64,000 nucleotides of DNA from positions 3,774,501-3,838,500 of the forward strand of contig NZ_CP095554.1 of NCBI RefSeq assembly GCF_023078375.1, written 5' to 3'. Of this stretch, positions 19,321-28,165 are shown one piece after another. Made by a program: the position numbers and the translations under genes. Source of the DNA: Roseomonas gilardii subsp. gilardii. GTDB taxonomy: Bacteria; Pseudomonadota; Alphaproteobacteria; Acetobacterales; Acetobacteraceae. Below the pieces are notes generated by a model. The model made no database searches, was not told the origin of the DNA, and saw only the letters and a program-made list of their open reading frames with translations. The number at the start of each line of letters is the position of its first letter. The stretch's first letter is position 1.

Positions 19321-22275
19321 ATGACAACGCCCGGGATGAAACGCCCCCCGCCCCCTTCGATCCGGCGGCGGCGGAACGGCTGATCGCCAGCTTCGCGGAA
19401 CGCGGGGCGGCGGAACGTGCCTATGCCACCGGCGAGGGCCAGGCCCTGCTCGCCGCGCTCGGCGGCAACAGCCCTTTCCTGTCCGACCTCGCGCTGCGGG
19501 AGGCGCAGACCCTGCTGCGCATGGCTGAGCGCGGGCCGGAGGCGGCGCTGGACACGGCGCTCGACCCGGTGGGCCGCGTCCTGCCCGATGCCGGGCGCGC
19601 CCAGCTCGGCGCCGCGCTGCGCCGGGCCAAGCGTCAGGGCGCGCTGATCGTGGCCGCCGCCGACCTCGCCGGGCTCTGGGGACTCGACCAGGTGACGGAG
19701 GCGCTGTCCCGCCTCGCCGACACGACGCTGGAGGCGGCGACCAACCAATTGCTGCGCGAGGCGGCGGCGCGCGGGAGCTTCGCCCGGCCCGCAACGGGCG
19801 CGGCGCCGGCATCACCGTGCTCGGCATGGGCAAGCTCGGCGCGCGGGAGCTGAACTACTCCTCCGACGTGGACCTGATGATCCTCTTCGACCCGGAGGCG
19901 ATGCCGGAGCAGGACCGCGCCCAGTCCGTCGCCGTGCGCTTCGCCCGCGACCTGGTGAAGCTGATGGAGGAGCGCACCGAGGAAGGCTATGTCTTCCGCA
20001 CCGATCTCCGCCTGCGCCCCGACGGCGCCGCTCAGCCGCTCGCGGTCAGCATCCCGGCCTCCGTCTCCTATTACGGCAGCATGGGGCAGAACTGGGAAAG
20101 GGCGGCGATGACCAAGGCCCGTCCGGTGGCCGGGGACAAGGTGCTGGGTCAGAGCTTCCTGGATGAGATCCGTCCCTTCGTGTGGCGGCGGCACCTGGAT
20201 TTCGCGATGATCGCGGACATCCATTCCATCAAGCGGCAGATCCACGCGACGCACGGCCATCGTGGGGCGGGGACCGAAATAGCGGTCGCGGGCCATGACG
20301 TGAAGCTCGGCCGTGGCGGCATCCGCGAGATCGAGTTCACGGTCCAGGTGCTGGAGCTGATCTGGGGCGGGCGCGACCCCAGCCTGCGCGACCCGACCAC
20401 CCTGGGCGCTCTGGCGGCCCTGGCCGGGGCCGGGCGGCTCGACCGCCGCGCGGCGGTGGACCTGGCCGATGCCTATACCTTCCTGCGGACCATCGAGCAC
20501 CGCCTGCAGATGGTGGCGGACCGGCAGACGCACCGGTTGCCGGAGGATGAGGACGGGTTGCGCCGCATCGCCGCCTTCAGCGGCTTCAGCAGCCTGGATG
20601 CCTTCTCCGCCGCGCTCACCGCCTGTTTCAACCGCGTGGCGCATCACTACGGACGCCTGTTCGAGAGCGCGCCCGACCTGAGCGGCGAGGGCGGCAACCT
20701 CGTCTTCACCGGCACGGAGGACGATCCGGAGACCACGCGCACGCTGCGGGAGATGGGCTTCACCAACCCGGCCGGCATCTCCGCCATGATCCGCGGCTGG
20801 CACCATGGCCACCGCCGCGCCACCCGCAGCGAGCGCGCGCGCGAGCTGCTGACGCTCCTCATGCCGACCCTCCTGGCCGCCTTCGCGCGGCAGCGCGAGC
20901 CCGACGCGGCGCTGGCCCGCTTCGACACGCTACTGGAAAAGCTGCCGACCGGCGTGCAGTTGCTCAGCCTCTTCCTGCGCAACCCGCACCTGCTGGAACG
21001 GGTGGCCGGCATCCTGGGCGCCGCGCCGGCGCTGGCCGACCACCTCGCCCGCCATCCCTCGGCGCTGGAAGGGCTGCTGTCCGGCGGCGCGGGCTCGGCC
21101 GCCGCCGCCCTGCCCGCCCTGGTCGGCGCGGCGCGGCACTACGAGGAGGTGCTGGAGGGTGCCCGCCGCCTCGTCACCGAGGGGCGTTTCGAGATCGACG
21201 CCGATGCGCTGGAGGGGCTGATCGACGCCGATGCCGCCGGGCTGGCGCGCGCCGACCTCGCCGATGCCGCCATCGCCGCGCTGCTGCCGGAGGTGGTGCG
21301 CGATTTCTCGGCCCGCTACGGCCGGATCCGCGGCGGTTCCATGGCCGTCGTCGCCATGGGCAAGCTCGGCGGGCGGGAGATGCAGCCGGGCTCGGACCTG
21401 GACCTGATCCTGATCTACGACCACCCGCCGGAGGTGCAGGACAGCAGCGGCGGGGCGCGGAGCCTGCCGGCCCCCACCTGGTTCGCCCGGCTCGCCGCGC
21501 AGTTCATCGCCGCCCTCACCGCCCCGGGGGCCGAGGGGCGGCTCTACGAGGTGGACATGCGGCTGCGCCCTTCCGGCAACAAGGGGCCCATGGCCACCGG
21601 CCTGGCGGGCTTCGAGCGCTACCACACCGAAGGGGCCTGGAGCTGGGAGCGCATGGCCCTCACCCGCGCCCGCCCGCTGGCGGGGCCGCCGGCGCTGCGG
21701 CGACGCATCGCCGCCACCGTGCGCCAGGCCCTGGCCCTGCATGCCGGGCCGAAGGTCCTCTCCGATGCGCGCGACATGCGCGCCCGGATGCTGCGCGACC
21801 TGCCGCCCGAGGGGCCCTGGGATGTGAAGGCCATGCGCGGCGGGCTGGTGGAGGTGGAGTTCATCGCCCAGGCCCTGCAATGCGCCCATGCCGCCAGCCA
21901 TCCGCGCATCCTGGCGACGACGACGCGCGAGGCGCTGGCGCGGCTGGCCAAGGCGCGGCTGCTGCCGCCCGAGGATGCCGCCGCCCTGATCCGCGCCGAC
22001 CGCTTCTGGCGCAGCATCCAGGCCATGCTGCGCCTCACCGTCGGGCGGCCGCGGACCGAGGCCCTGCCCCCCGCCGCCAGCACGGCGCTGCTGCGCATCT
22101 GCACGCCCTACATGACGGATGGCGCGGCCGACTCCGCCGCTCCGGTTGACCTCGCCGCGCTGCGCGGGGAGATGCAGAGGACCGCCGAGACGGTCCGGAC
22201 TCTCTTCGAGCGCCATCTCGGCCCCCTCCCCCACCGGGCGGAGGCACATCCCATCGGGAAAGGACCACGCCGTGA
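19321..22275 (+). CDS. glnE: Glutamine synthetase adenylyltransferase/adenylyl-removase, three apparent frameshifts
   Basis: GlnE adds AMP to, and removes it from, glutamine synthetase to tune nitrogen assimilation. Both nucleotidyltransferase domains are visible: GMGKLGARELNYSSDVDLM in the N-terminal adenylyl-removase half and AMGKLGGREMQPGSDLDLIL in the C-terminal adenylyl-transferase half, each with its GSD-type metal site. The frame is broken near 19344-19355, near 19788-19790 and near 22222-22232, always in C runs and always cured by one added base. With these restored the product is about 985 residues, and its stop (TGA 22273-22275) overlaps the GTG start of bcp, a natural coupling. Without the last correction the frame would run on through bcp. 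Confidence 0.88.
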
Positions 22276-22733
22276 TCGAAGCGGGAATGGACGCGCCGCC
22301 CTTCACCATGCCGGCCAGCGGCGGCCGCACGGTCAGCAAGGCGGCCCTCGGTGGGAAGCCCTTCCTGCTCTACTTCTATCCGAAGGCCGACACCTCCGGC
22401 TGCACCCAGCAGGCCTGCGGCATCCAGGAGGCCCTGCCCGCCCTGGGCAAGCTCGGGCTGACGGTGATCGGTGTCTCGCCCGACCCGATGAAGGCGATCG
22501 AGAAATTCGCCGCGAAGTACAACCTCACCTTCCCGCTCGCCTCGGATGCCGAGCATGCGGTGGCCGAGAGCTATGGGGTCTGGGTCGAGAAATCGATGTA
22601 CGGGCGCAAGTACATGGGCATGGAGCGCACGAGCTTCCTGATCGGCCCGGACGGCAAGGTCGCGCAGGTCTGGCGCAAGGTGAAGCCGGCCGAGCACGCC
22701 GCCCTGGTGCGCGAGGCTGCGGCGAAGCTCTGA
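22272..22733 (+). CDS. bcp: Thiol peroxidase of the Bcp/PrxQ family
   Basis: This 153-residue peroxiredoxin reduces peroxides in the cytosol. YFYPKADTSGCTQQACGIQEA carries the peroxidatic cysteine and, five residues later, the resolving cysteine of the atypical two-Cys type. GVSPDPMKAIEKFAAKYNLTFPLASD follows, as usual for Bcp. The GTG at 22272 overlaps the corrected glnE stop by four bases (GTGA) and has AGGA upstream. Length is normal for the family. Confidence 0.93.
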   Translation: MIEAGMDAPPFTMPASGGRTVSKAALGGKPFLLYFYPKADTSGCTQQACGIQEALPALGKLGLTVIGVSPDPMKAIEKFAAKYNLTFPLASDAEHAVAESYGVWVEKSMYGRKYMGMERTSFLIGPDGKVAQVWRKVKPAEHAALVREAAAKL

Positions 22734-22748
22734 GGCGCCGGCACGGCA

Positions 22749-22773
22749 CGGGGAGCGGCGCAGCCCCTCCCCG
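22749..22773. terminator. Possible bidirectional terminator
   Basis: CGGGGAG (22749-22755) and CTCCCCG (22767-22773) can form a perfect 7-bp stem with an 11-base loop. It sits exactly between the convergent bcp and YqaA-like genes. There is no strong T run on either side, so this is tentative. Confidence 0.35.
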
Positions 22774-22778
22774 GCCTC

Positions 22779-23357
22779 TCAGATGTAGCGCAGCGCCAGC
22801 ACGCCGCCGACGATCGCCAGGGCCGTCGCGCCCGCGATCAGGTTCAGCCGCTTCTCGATGAACTCCCGCGCCGGCGGGCCATAGGCGCGCAGCAGCCAGG
22901 CCAGCATGTAGAAGCGTGCGCCGCGCGTGACGACGCTGCACACGAAGAAGATCGGCAGCGAGAAATGCGCCGCGCCGGCGGCGATGGTGACGATCTTGTA
23001 GGGGATCGGCGTCAGCCCCTTGATCAGGATCACCGCCGCGCCCCAGCGTTCGAACCAGGCGCCGAAGGTCTGCAGCGCGTCGGCATGGCCATAGGCGGCC
23101 AGCACCGGCAGCGCCACCGCCTCGAAGAGATAGGCGCCGATGGCATAGCCCAGCAGCCCGCCGATCACCGAGGTGACGGTGCAGATGAAGGCGTAGTGGT
23201 AGGCCCGGTCCGGCCGCGCCAGGCACATGGGGATGAGCATGGCGTCGGGCGGGATGGGGAAGAAGCTGCTTTCCGCGAAGGACACCGCCCCCAGGGCCGC
23301 CGGGGCCCGGGGATGCGCGGAAAGGGCGATGATCCAGTTGTAGAGGGCGCGGAGCAT
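22779..23357 (-). CDS. YqaA-type VTT/DedA-like membrane protein
   Basis: This inner-membrane protein of about 193 residues belongs to the small YqaA branch of the DedA/VTT family. Features are AESSFFPIPPDAMLIPM near the start, GGLLGYAIGAYLFE, and ILIKGLTPIPYKIVTIAAG, where the Gly-x-x-Pro-x-P motif forms the re-entrant loop. Three or four further hydrophobic helices follow. Relatives are implicated in lipid flipping and membrane homeostasis. I chose ATG 23357 (MLRALYNW) over an in-frame ATG at 23393, as homologues start this way. Confidence 0.85.
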   Translation of the reverse strand: MLRALYNWIIALSAHPRAPAALGAVSFAESSFFPIPPDAMLIPMCLARPDRAYHYAFICTVTSVIGGLLGYAIGAYLFEAVALPVLAAYGHADALQTFGAWFERWGAAVILIKGLTPIPYKIVTIAAGAAHFSLPIFFVCSVVTRGARFYMLAWLLRAYGPPAREFIEKRLNLIAGATALAIVGGVLALRYI

Positions 23358-23434
23358 GACCCGCGGCATCCCATGCCGCGATGCAACAAGCAAGTTACAA
23401 ATCGCGGATTCATCTTAAAAAATGGACAGCGCTC

Positions 23435-24493
23435 TCAGAAAGCGTAACGGATGCGGCAATAGGGCATCACCTCACCCAGGATGGCGGTGAAGCGCTGGAG
23501 CAGCCTCCCCTTCACCCCATGCCGGTAGCGCAGGTTGCGCGCCCCGTTCTGGCTCAGCTTCTCCTCCTGCCAGCGCGGCTGCCAGAGCAGTTCCTCGGCC
23601 CTCGGATGCCAGGCGAGGTTCACCTCGTGCAGTCCGGCGCTGTGGGTCAGCATGATCACCTCCGCCGCCAGCCCCTGCTTCGCCGCCTCCGGCAGCCGGC
23701 CGTCGATCTGCCGGAACAACTCGCGCCATTCCGCCTCCCAGCCCTCATGCACCACCACGGGCGAGAAGTTCAGGTGCAGTTCGTAGCCGGCCTGGAACAG
23801 CTCGCCCGCGAAGCCGATCCGCTCCGCCACCGGGGAGGTCCGCACATCCAGCAGCCGCGCCCGCGCGTCCGGCATCAGGGAGATCCGCACCCGCGTCCGG
23901 CCGCGCGGGTCGTAGTCCAGGATCGCCGGATTCACGAATTTCGTGGCGAAGGAGCCCTTGGCGTTCGGCAGACCGCGGAACAGGGCCACGAGGTCGCGGA
24001 CGTTGCCGGAGATCGAGGCATCCACCGACAGGTCGCCATTCTCTCCGATGTCATAGACCCAGTCGCGCGCATCCACCTGGTTGGGCTCCAGCTTCATGCC
24101 CTGCCGCGCAGCGTGGCGGGCGATGAAGCCGGTGATCGCCTCGATGTTGGTGAAGACGGTCACCGGGTTCGCATGGCCCTTGCGCCGCGCCACGTAGCAA
24201 TAGGCGCAGGCCATGGCGCAGCCGTTGGAGACCGAGGGTGCGATGAAATCGGCGCTGCGCCCGTTGGGCCGGCAGACCAGGGTCTTCTTGACGCCCAGCA
24301 CCAGCACGTCGCGCTTGCTGGCCAGCCAGTCCTCCGCGCTCCCCTCCCGCAATTCCGGGATGGACTGGTGCGAGGCCACCTCCACCTGCCGCGCCTCCGG
24401 GAAGCGCGCCAGGATCTCGCGCCCTCTCCCGCCTTCTCGCACGGCGGGTTCCAGGAAGATGGTTTGGGGATCGAGTAGGTAGCCGGGCAGCAT
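23435..24493 (-). CDS. Spore-photoproduct-lyase-like radical SAM protein
   Basis: This protein of about 352 residues carries the radical SAM motif as NGCAMACAYCYVARRKG, a CxxxCxxC cluster site with the following Tyr, as in the SPL family. Other family phrases are LGVKKTLVCRPNGRSADFI, FTNIEAITGFI and ALFRGLPNAKGSFATKFVN. SPL proteins repair the spore photoproduct of UV-damaged DNA in Bacillus. The alphaproteobacterial group has no spores and its substrate is not established. The start at ATG 24493 (MLPGYLLDPQTIFLEP) matches homologues; 24544 is also possible. Confidence 0.82.
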   Translation of the reverse strand: MLPGYLLDPQTIFLEPAVREGGRGREILARFPEARQVEVASHQSIPELREGSAEDWLASKRDVLVLGVKKTLVCRPNGRSADFIAPSVSNGCAMACAYCYVARRKGHANPVTVFTNIEAITGFIARHAARQGMKLEPNQVDARDWVYDIGENGDLSVDASISGNVRDLVALFRGLPNAKGSFATKFVNPAILDYDPRGRTRVRISLMPDARARLLDVRTSPVAERIGFAGELFQAGYELHLNFSPVVVHEGWEAEWRELFRQIDGRLPEAAKQGLAAEVIMLTHSAGLHEVNLAWHPRAEELLWQPRWQEEKLSQNGARNLRYRHGVKGRLLQRFTAILGEVMPYCRIRYAF

Positions 24494-24605
24494 GCCATTC
24501 CACGCCTTGGTCCCCGCAAGTGGCGATGCGGCGGCGCTCCGCAAGCGGTTTTCCAGGCACTGCTGGCCACCCCGGGGGAGGCCCGCCTCCCCCCGCCCCC
24601 CTCCG

Positions 24606-24628
24606 CTGGGGAGATGGTATCTCCCCAG
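24606..24628. repeat. Perfect hairpin at the head of the third intergenic element
   Basis: CTGGGGAGAT (24606-24615) and ATCTCCCCAG (24619-24628) form a perfect 10-bp stem with a GGT loop. It lies between the SPL-like gene and the histidine kinase gene. Neither gene reads towards it in the normal terminator orientation with a T tail, so I treat it as part of an extragenic repeat. Confidence 0.6.
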
Positions 24629-24659
24629 ACCCCGCCTTTCGTTGGCGCCAGAGACAAGG

Positions 24660-24818
24660 TCGGCCTGCGGCCTGATCCTCGGGAGCAGGTGGGTCAGCGG
24701 GGCTCCCGAAAGGAAAAATCATCATCTCCGCGCTGGCGGCGCGCTCCGGCATCAGCCAGCACCAACGAACCGGGTCCGGGGGAAAGGCTGCGCCTTGCTC
24801 CCGGAGGGCGGCGCCCAC
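24660..24818 (+). repeat. Diverged, partial copy C of the intergenic repeat
   Basis: This segment resembles the plus strand of 35348-35525 in block order: GCCTGCGG.CTGATCC, a GAAAGGAAAAAT stretch matching GAAAGAAAAC, GCGCTGGCGGCG before a CTCCGG, and GGGGGAAAGGC...TCCCGG at the end. The central palindrome is missing. The match was made by eye and is weaker than between copies A and B. Confidence 0.4.
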
Positions 24819-24823
24819 CCAGC

Positions 24824-26293
24824 TCAGACCGGCAGCGTCACCACCGCCCGCAGGCCGCCTTCGGCGCGGTTTTCCAGCGTCACGTCGCCGCCATGGGCGC
24901 GCAGGATGTTGCGGGCAATGGGCAGGCCGAGGCCGGTGCCGCCCGTCTCCCGGTTGCGGCTGGTTTCCAGGCGGCGGAAGGGCTGGAACACCGCCTCCTG
25001 CGATTCCTCCGGCACGCCGGGCCCGTCATCCTCGACGAAGAGCCGCACCACAGGGTTCTGGCGGCCGCTGGGCGGTTCCAGCCGGAGCCGGGCGGCATGG
25101 CCGTATTTCAGCGCGTTGTTCACGAGGTTCGTCAGCGCCCGCTTCAGCGCGATGGGGCGCCCGCGCACCGTCAGCCGCAGCGGCCCCTGATAGGCCAGCA
25201 CGTCCTCCGCCTCCGGCCGCGCATCCGCTTCCTCATCCAGCACGGTGCGGCAGAGCGCCGCGAGGTCGAGGGGCACGGAGGGTTCGTCGGCCGCATCGTC
25301 GCGCGCGAAGGCCAGGGTGGCGTTCACCATGGCCTCCATCTCGTCGAGGTCGGTCAGCATCCGCCGCCGCTGCTCGTCATCCTCCAGGAACTCGGCCCGC
25401 AGCCGCAGCCGGGTGATCGGCGTGCGCAGGTCGTGGCCGATGGCCGCCAGCATCTGCGTGCGGTCGCCGACGAAGCGGCGGATGCGCTCGGCCATGGTGT
25501 TGAAGGCATGGGCGGCGGTGGCGACCTCCAGCGGCCCGGTCTCCGGCAGGGGTGGCGCGTTCACGTCCCGCCCCAGCGCCTCGGCGGCCCGCGCCAGGTC
25601 GCGCACAGGCCGGATCAGGCGCCGTGTCGCCGCTACGATCAGCAGCGCCGCGGCCACCGTCATCACCCCGAAGGCGATCAGGAAGGTGGGCGAGTGCCAG
25701 GGCCGCGGCGGCGGCACCCGCAGCCGCAGGTTCAGCCAGAGGTCGCTGTTGGGCAGGCGCAGGGAGATCAGCAGCGCCTGGCCCTTGCCGGTGCCCACCA
25801 CCATCTCCCGCGGTTGCAGGCGCGGCGGCAGGTTCAGGATGGCCTCGGGCGGCAGGAGGCTGAGCACGTCCTCGCCGGGCGTGGCGAGGCTGTTCCGGGC
25901 GGTGGGCGCGTCGTCCAGGCTGGCGGTGAGGCCCTCGGGCAGGTCCACCTCGTTCACGATCATGTCGCGCCGGTCGGGCGGCGCGATGATCAGCGTCCGC
26001 CACAGCCCCATGGCCCGGCCAGAGATTTCCCGGCGCTCCACGAAGCGCTGCAGGTCCACCCGGTCCAGCGCATGGATCAGCAGGCCCGCCGCCTGCACCA
26101 GCATCAGGGCCAGTAGCAGGAAGATCGCCGTGCGCGCCGCCAGCGAGCGCGGCAGCCAGCCGATGTGCCAGACGCCGCGCCCCTGCGCCGGCGCGCTACC
26201 GGAGGGGTTGCCGGAGGGACTGCCAGGAACGGAGGTGGCGTGGGGCGGCCCGGCGGACGGGCTGGAAAGGCCGGCGGCCGGGCCGGGACTCAC
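24824..26293 (-). CDS. Sensor histidine kinase, EnvZ-like
   Basis: This membrane kinase of about 489 residues pairs with the upstream response regulator. Order: a disordered Pro/Gly-rich N-terminus, TM1 (TAIFLLLALMLVQAAGLLI), a periplasmic domain of about 130 residues, TM2 (TFLIAFGVMTVAAALLIVA), HAMP, then the phospho-acceptor box AAIGHDLRTPITRLRLRAEF and the ATPase boxes NLVNNALKYG, VEDDGPGVP and GGTGLGLPIARNI. The H-box matches the EnvZ/RstB type. The GTG at 26293 begins 10 bases after the regulator's stop. The signal is unknown. Confidence 0.92.
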   Translation of the reverse strand: MSPGPAAGLSSPSAGPPHATSVPGSPSGNPSGSAPAQGRGVWHIGWLPRSLAARTAIFLLLALMLVQAAGLLIHALDRVDLQRFVERREISGRAMGLWRTLIIAPPDRRDMIVNEVDLPEGLTASLDDAPTARNSLATPGEDVLSLLPPEAILNLPPRLQPREMVVGTGKGQALLISLRLPNSDLWLNLRLRVPPPRPWHSPTFLIAFGVMTVAAALLIVAATRRLIRPVRDLARAAEALGRDVNAPPLPETGPLEVATAAHAFNTMAERIRRFVGDRTQMLAAIGHDLRTPITRLRLRAEFLEDDEQRRRMLTDLDEMEAMVNATLAFARDDAADEPSVPLDLAALCRTVLDEEADARPEAEDVLAYQGPLRLTVRGRPIALKRALTNLVNNALKYGHAARLRLEPPSGRQNPVVRLFVEDDGPGVPEESQEAVFQPFRRLETSRNRETGGTGLGLPIARNILRAHGGDVTLENRAEGGLRAVVTLPV

Positions 26294-26303
26294 TTCCGGG
26301 GCC

Positions 26304-27026
26304 TCATGCCGCGCGCTCGACGCTGGCTGCCAGCACATAGCCGCCGCCGCGCACGGTCTTGATCAGCGTGGGGTTGCGCCCGTCATCCTCCAGCTTGCGC
26401 CGCAGGCGGGACACCGCCACGTCGATCGCCCGGTCGAAGGGCCCGGCCTGCCGCCCGCGCAGCAGGTCCATCAGCATGTCGCGCGTCAGCACGCGGTTCG
26501 GCCGCTCCACCAGCACGGTCAGCAACTCGTACTCTCCGCCGGTGAGCGAGACCTCGGTGCCGGAGGGGTCGAGCAGGCGGCGGCGGGCGGGTTCCAGCGT
26601 CCAGCCGGCGAAGCGCATCGCCTTGGGCGGCGGGTCCTTGGGCGCCGCCCCCTCGCCCGAGGCGCGGCGGAGCACGGCGCGGATGCGGGCCAGCAACTCG
26701 CGCGGGTTGAAGGGCTTGGCGACATAGTCGTCCGCCCCCAGTTCCAGCCCCACGATGCGGTCCGTCTCCTCCCCCATGGCGGTGAGCATCACGATCGGGA
26801 CATCGGACTGGCTGCGCAGCCAGCGCGCGAAATCCAGCCCGGATTCCCCTGGCAGCATCAGGTCCAGGATCACCAGATGGTAGCGGCCGAGCGGCCAGAC
26901 GCGCCGCGCCTCCCGCGCCTCCCGCGCGGCGGTGACGCGAAGCCCCTGTTTCTCCAGGAAACGGGACAGAAGGTCGCGGATCTCTCGATCGTCATCGACG
27001 ATCAGGATGTGAGGGGCAGGCTCCAT
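26304..27026 (-). CDS. OmpR/PhoB-family response regulator
   Basis: This 240-residue regulator has a receiver domain beginning ILIVDDDREIRDLL, a phosphorylation site in VILDLMLPGESG, the conserved Thr in VMLTAMGEE and the Lys in VAKPFNPREL. A winged-helix DNA-binding domain follows: LTGGEYELLTVLVERPNRVLTRD and the recognition part DVAVSRLRRKLEDDGRNPTLIKTVRGGGYVL. The ATG at 27026 (MEPAPHILIVDDD) gives the normal N-terminus; 27074 would add non-conserved residues. It is the first gene of a two-gene operon with the kinase. Confidence 0.94.
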   Translation of the reverse strand: MEPAPHILIVDDDREIRDLLSRFLEKQGLRVTAAREAREARRVWPLGRYHLVILDLMLPGESGLDFARWLRSQSDVPIVMLTAMGEETDRIVGLELGADDYVAKPFNPRELLARIRAVLRRASGEGAAPKDPPPKAMRFAGWTLEPARRRLLDPSGTEVSLTGGEYELLTVLVERPNRVLTRDMLMDLLRGRQAGPFDRAIDVAVSRLRRKLEDDGRNPTLIKTVRGGGYVLAASVERAA

Positions 27027-27035
27027 GGCTGTTAC

Positions 27036-27087
27036 ATAAGCCGGCTTATCGGGATTCGTCCGCATCTCTTGCAACGATATGTTGCAA
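27036..27087. promoter_or_regulatory. Two inverted repeats before the two-component operon
   Basis: Just upstream of the regulator start lie a 14-base perfect palindrome (ATAAGCCGGCTTAT, 27036-27049) and a second inverted repeat TTGCAAC-GATAT-GTTGCAA (27069-27087). Two further half-site-like GTTGC words follow at about 27099 and 27108. They sit where an operator or autoregulatory site would be. Which protein binds is unknown. Confidence 0.5.
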
Positions 27088-27506
27088 TGCGCCTGCCCGT
27101 TGCCAGCCGTTGCACTTTCGCATGCATCATGACTTGGGTTTCCGTCTCCCCGCGCCCATCTTCAGGATACGCCGCTGCCCTTCCCCCCCTTACGGGGCAG
27201 TGGCGATAGCAGGCGGCGGGAGAGCCGCACTTCCCCCCTCAGGCTCCCCGCCGCCTCTTCTCCGTTCCGTTCTGTTCCACGGTCTCGCCCTTCGGCATCT
27301 GCGTCCGCAGATCCATCGCGGCCGCATGCGCATCCCCGCGCGCGGCACCGCTTTCCAGGGCGCGCGTTTTCCGGCAGGGGCGGATATCCCCCGGAACAGG
27401 ACCGGCAGCCCTGACGACCCCTTCCCCCTTCGTTTCGCCCCCAGCTCCCGCCGAGCAGCTCGACGCCATCGCCCCGCCGGGGCTCGATGCCGCACGCCGC
27501 CGGCTG
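27088..27506. other. Intergenic region, possibly holding the 5' end of the next gene
   Basis: No independent gene is seen. From about 27459 the frame of the downstream glycosylase is already protein-like (LDAIAPPGLDAARRRLL) but has no ATG, GTG or TTG in frame there. The true start may therefore be obscured, perhaps by another one-base deletion in a C run near 27424-27441. Confidence 0.3.
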
Positions 27507-28109
27507 TTGCTGGCCGATCCGGCGCTGGCGCGGGTCGAGGACGTCGCGGGGCCGCTTCCCTGGCGCACCCGGCCGCGCGGCTTTCCGGGCCTGCTCCGGG
27601 CGATCTGCGGCCAGATGATCAGCGACCGGGCGGCCTCGGCGATCTGGCTGCGCCTCGCCGCCCTGCCGGGCGCGCTGACGCCGGAGGGGCTGCTGCGCCT
27701 GGACGATGCCGCCCTCTGCGGCACCGCCGGCCTGTCGCGCCCCAAGGCCGCCCATGCGCGCGCCCTGGCCCTGGCGGTGGTGGAAGGGCGGCTCCGTCCC
27801 GAAGCCCTGCCCGGCATGAACGATGCCGAAGCGCTGGCGCATCTGACCGCCATTCCCGGCCTCGGGCGCTGGACCGCCCAGGTGCATCTGCTCTTCGCCG
27901 AGGGGCGGGAGGACATCTTCCCGGATGGCGACCTCGCCCTGGCCGCCGGCCTCGCCCATTTCCGGGACCTGCCGTCACGCCCGCCGCCACGGGAACTCGC
28001 CCGGCTCGCCCTGGCCTGGGCGCCGCACCGTTCCCTGGCCGCCCGGCTCCTCTGGCACTGGTGGCGCCATGCCACCTATCCGCCCGCCCTCCTCCGGCCG
28101 CCGGGCTGA
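27507..28109 (+). CDS. Second DNA-3-methyladenine glycosylase (AlkA-type)
   Basis: This is a second HhH-GPD DNA glycosylase, here read from TTG 27507 as 200 residues. PGFPGLLRAICGQMISDRAASAIW corresponds to the family's first helix block, LTAIPGLGRWTAQVHLLFA is the helix-hairpin-helix, and DIFPDGDLALA holds the catalytic aspartate. The C-terminus HRSLAARLLWHWWRHA is typical. The N-terminus is uncertain because family-like residues continue upstream without a start codon. It is only moderately similar to the paralogue at 1915. It precedes an aminotransferase gene with no obvious functional tie. Confidence 0.82.
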   Translation: MLADPALARVEDVAGPLPWRTRPRGFPGLLRAICGQMISDRAASAIWLRLAALPGALTPEGLLRLDDAALCGTAGLSRPKAAHARALALAVVEGRLRPEALPGMNDAEALAHLTAIPGLGRWTAQVHLLFAEGREDIFPDGDLALAAGLAHFRDLPSRPPPRELARLALAWAPHRSLAARLLWHWWRHATYPPALLRPPG

Positions 28110-28165
28110 GGACTCCCGCTCCGCCGGGATAGACCGGTGCCCTTCGCCATGAGAAGGGATGGGGC

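Noticed and set aside
19817-22861. A fusion of GlnE with a long basic C-terminus through the bcp region
   Set aside because: Past 22230 the frame lies out of register over the well-supported bcp gene. One added C restores a stop with a GTGA overlap.
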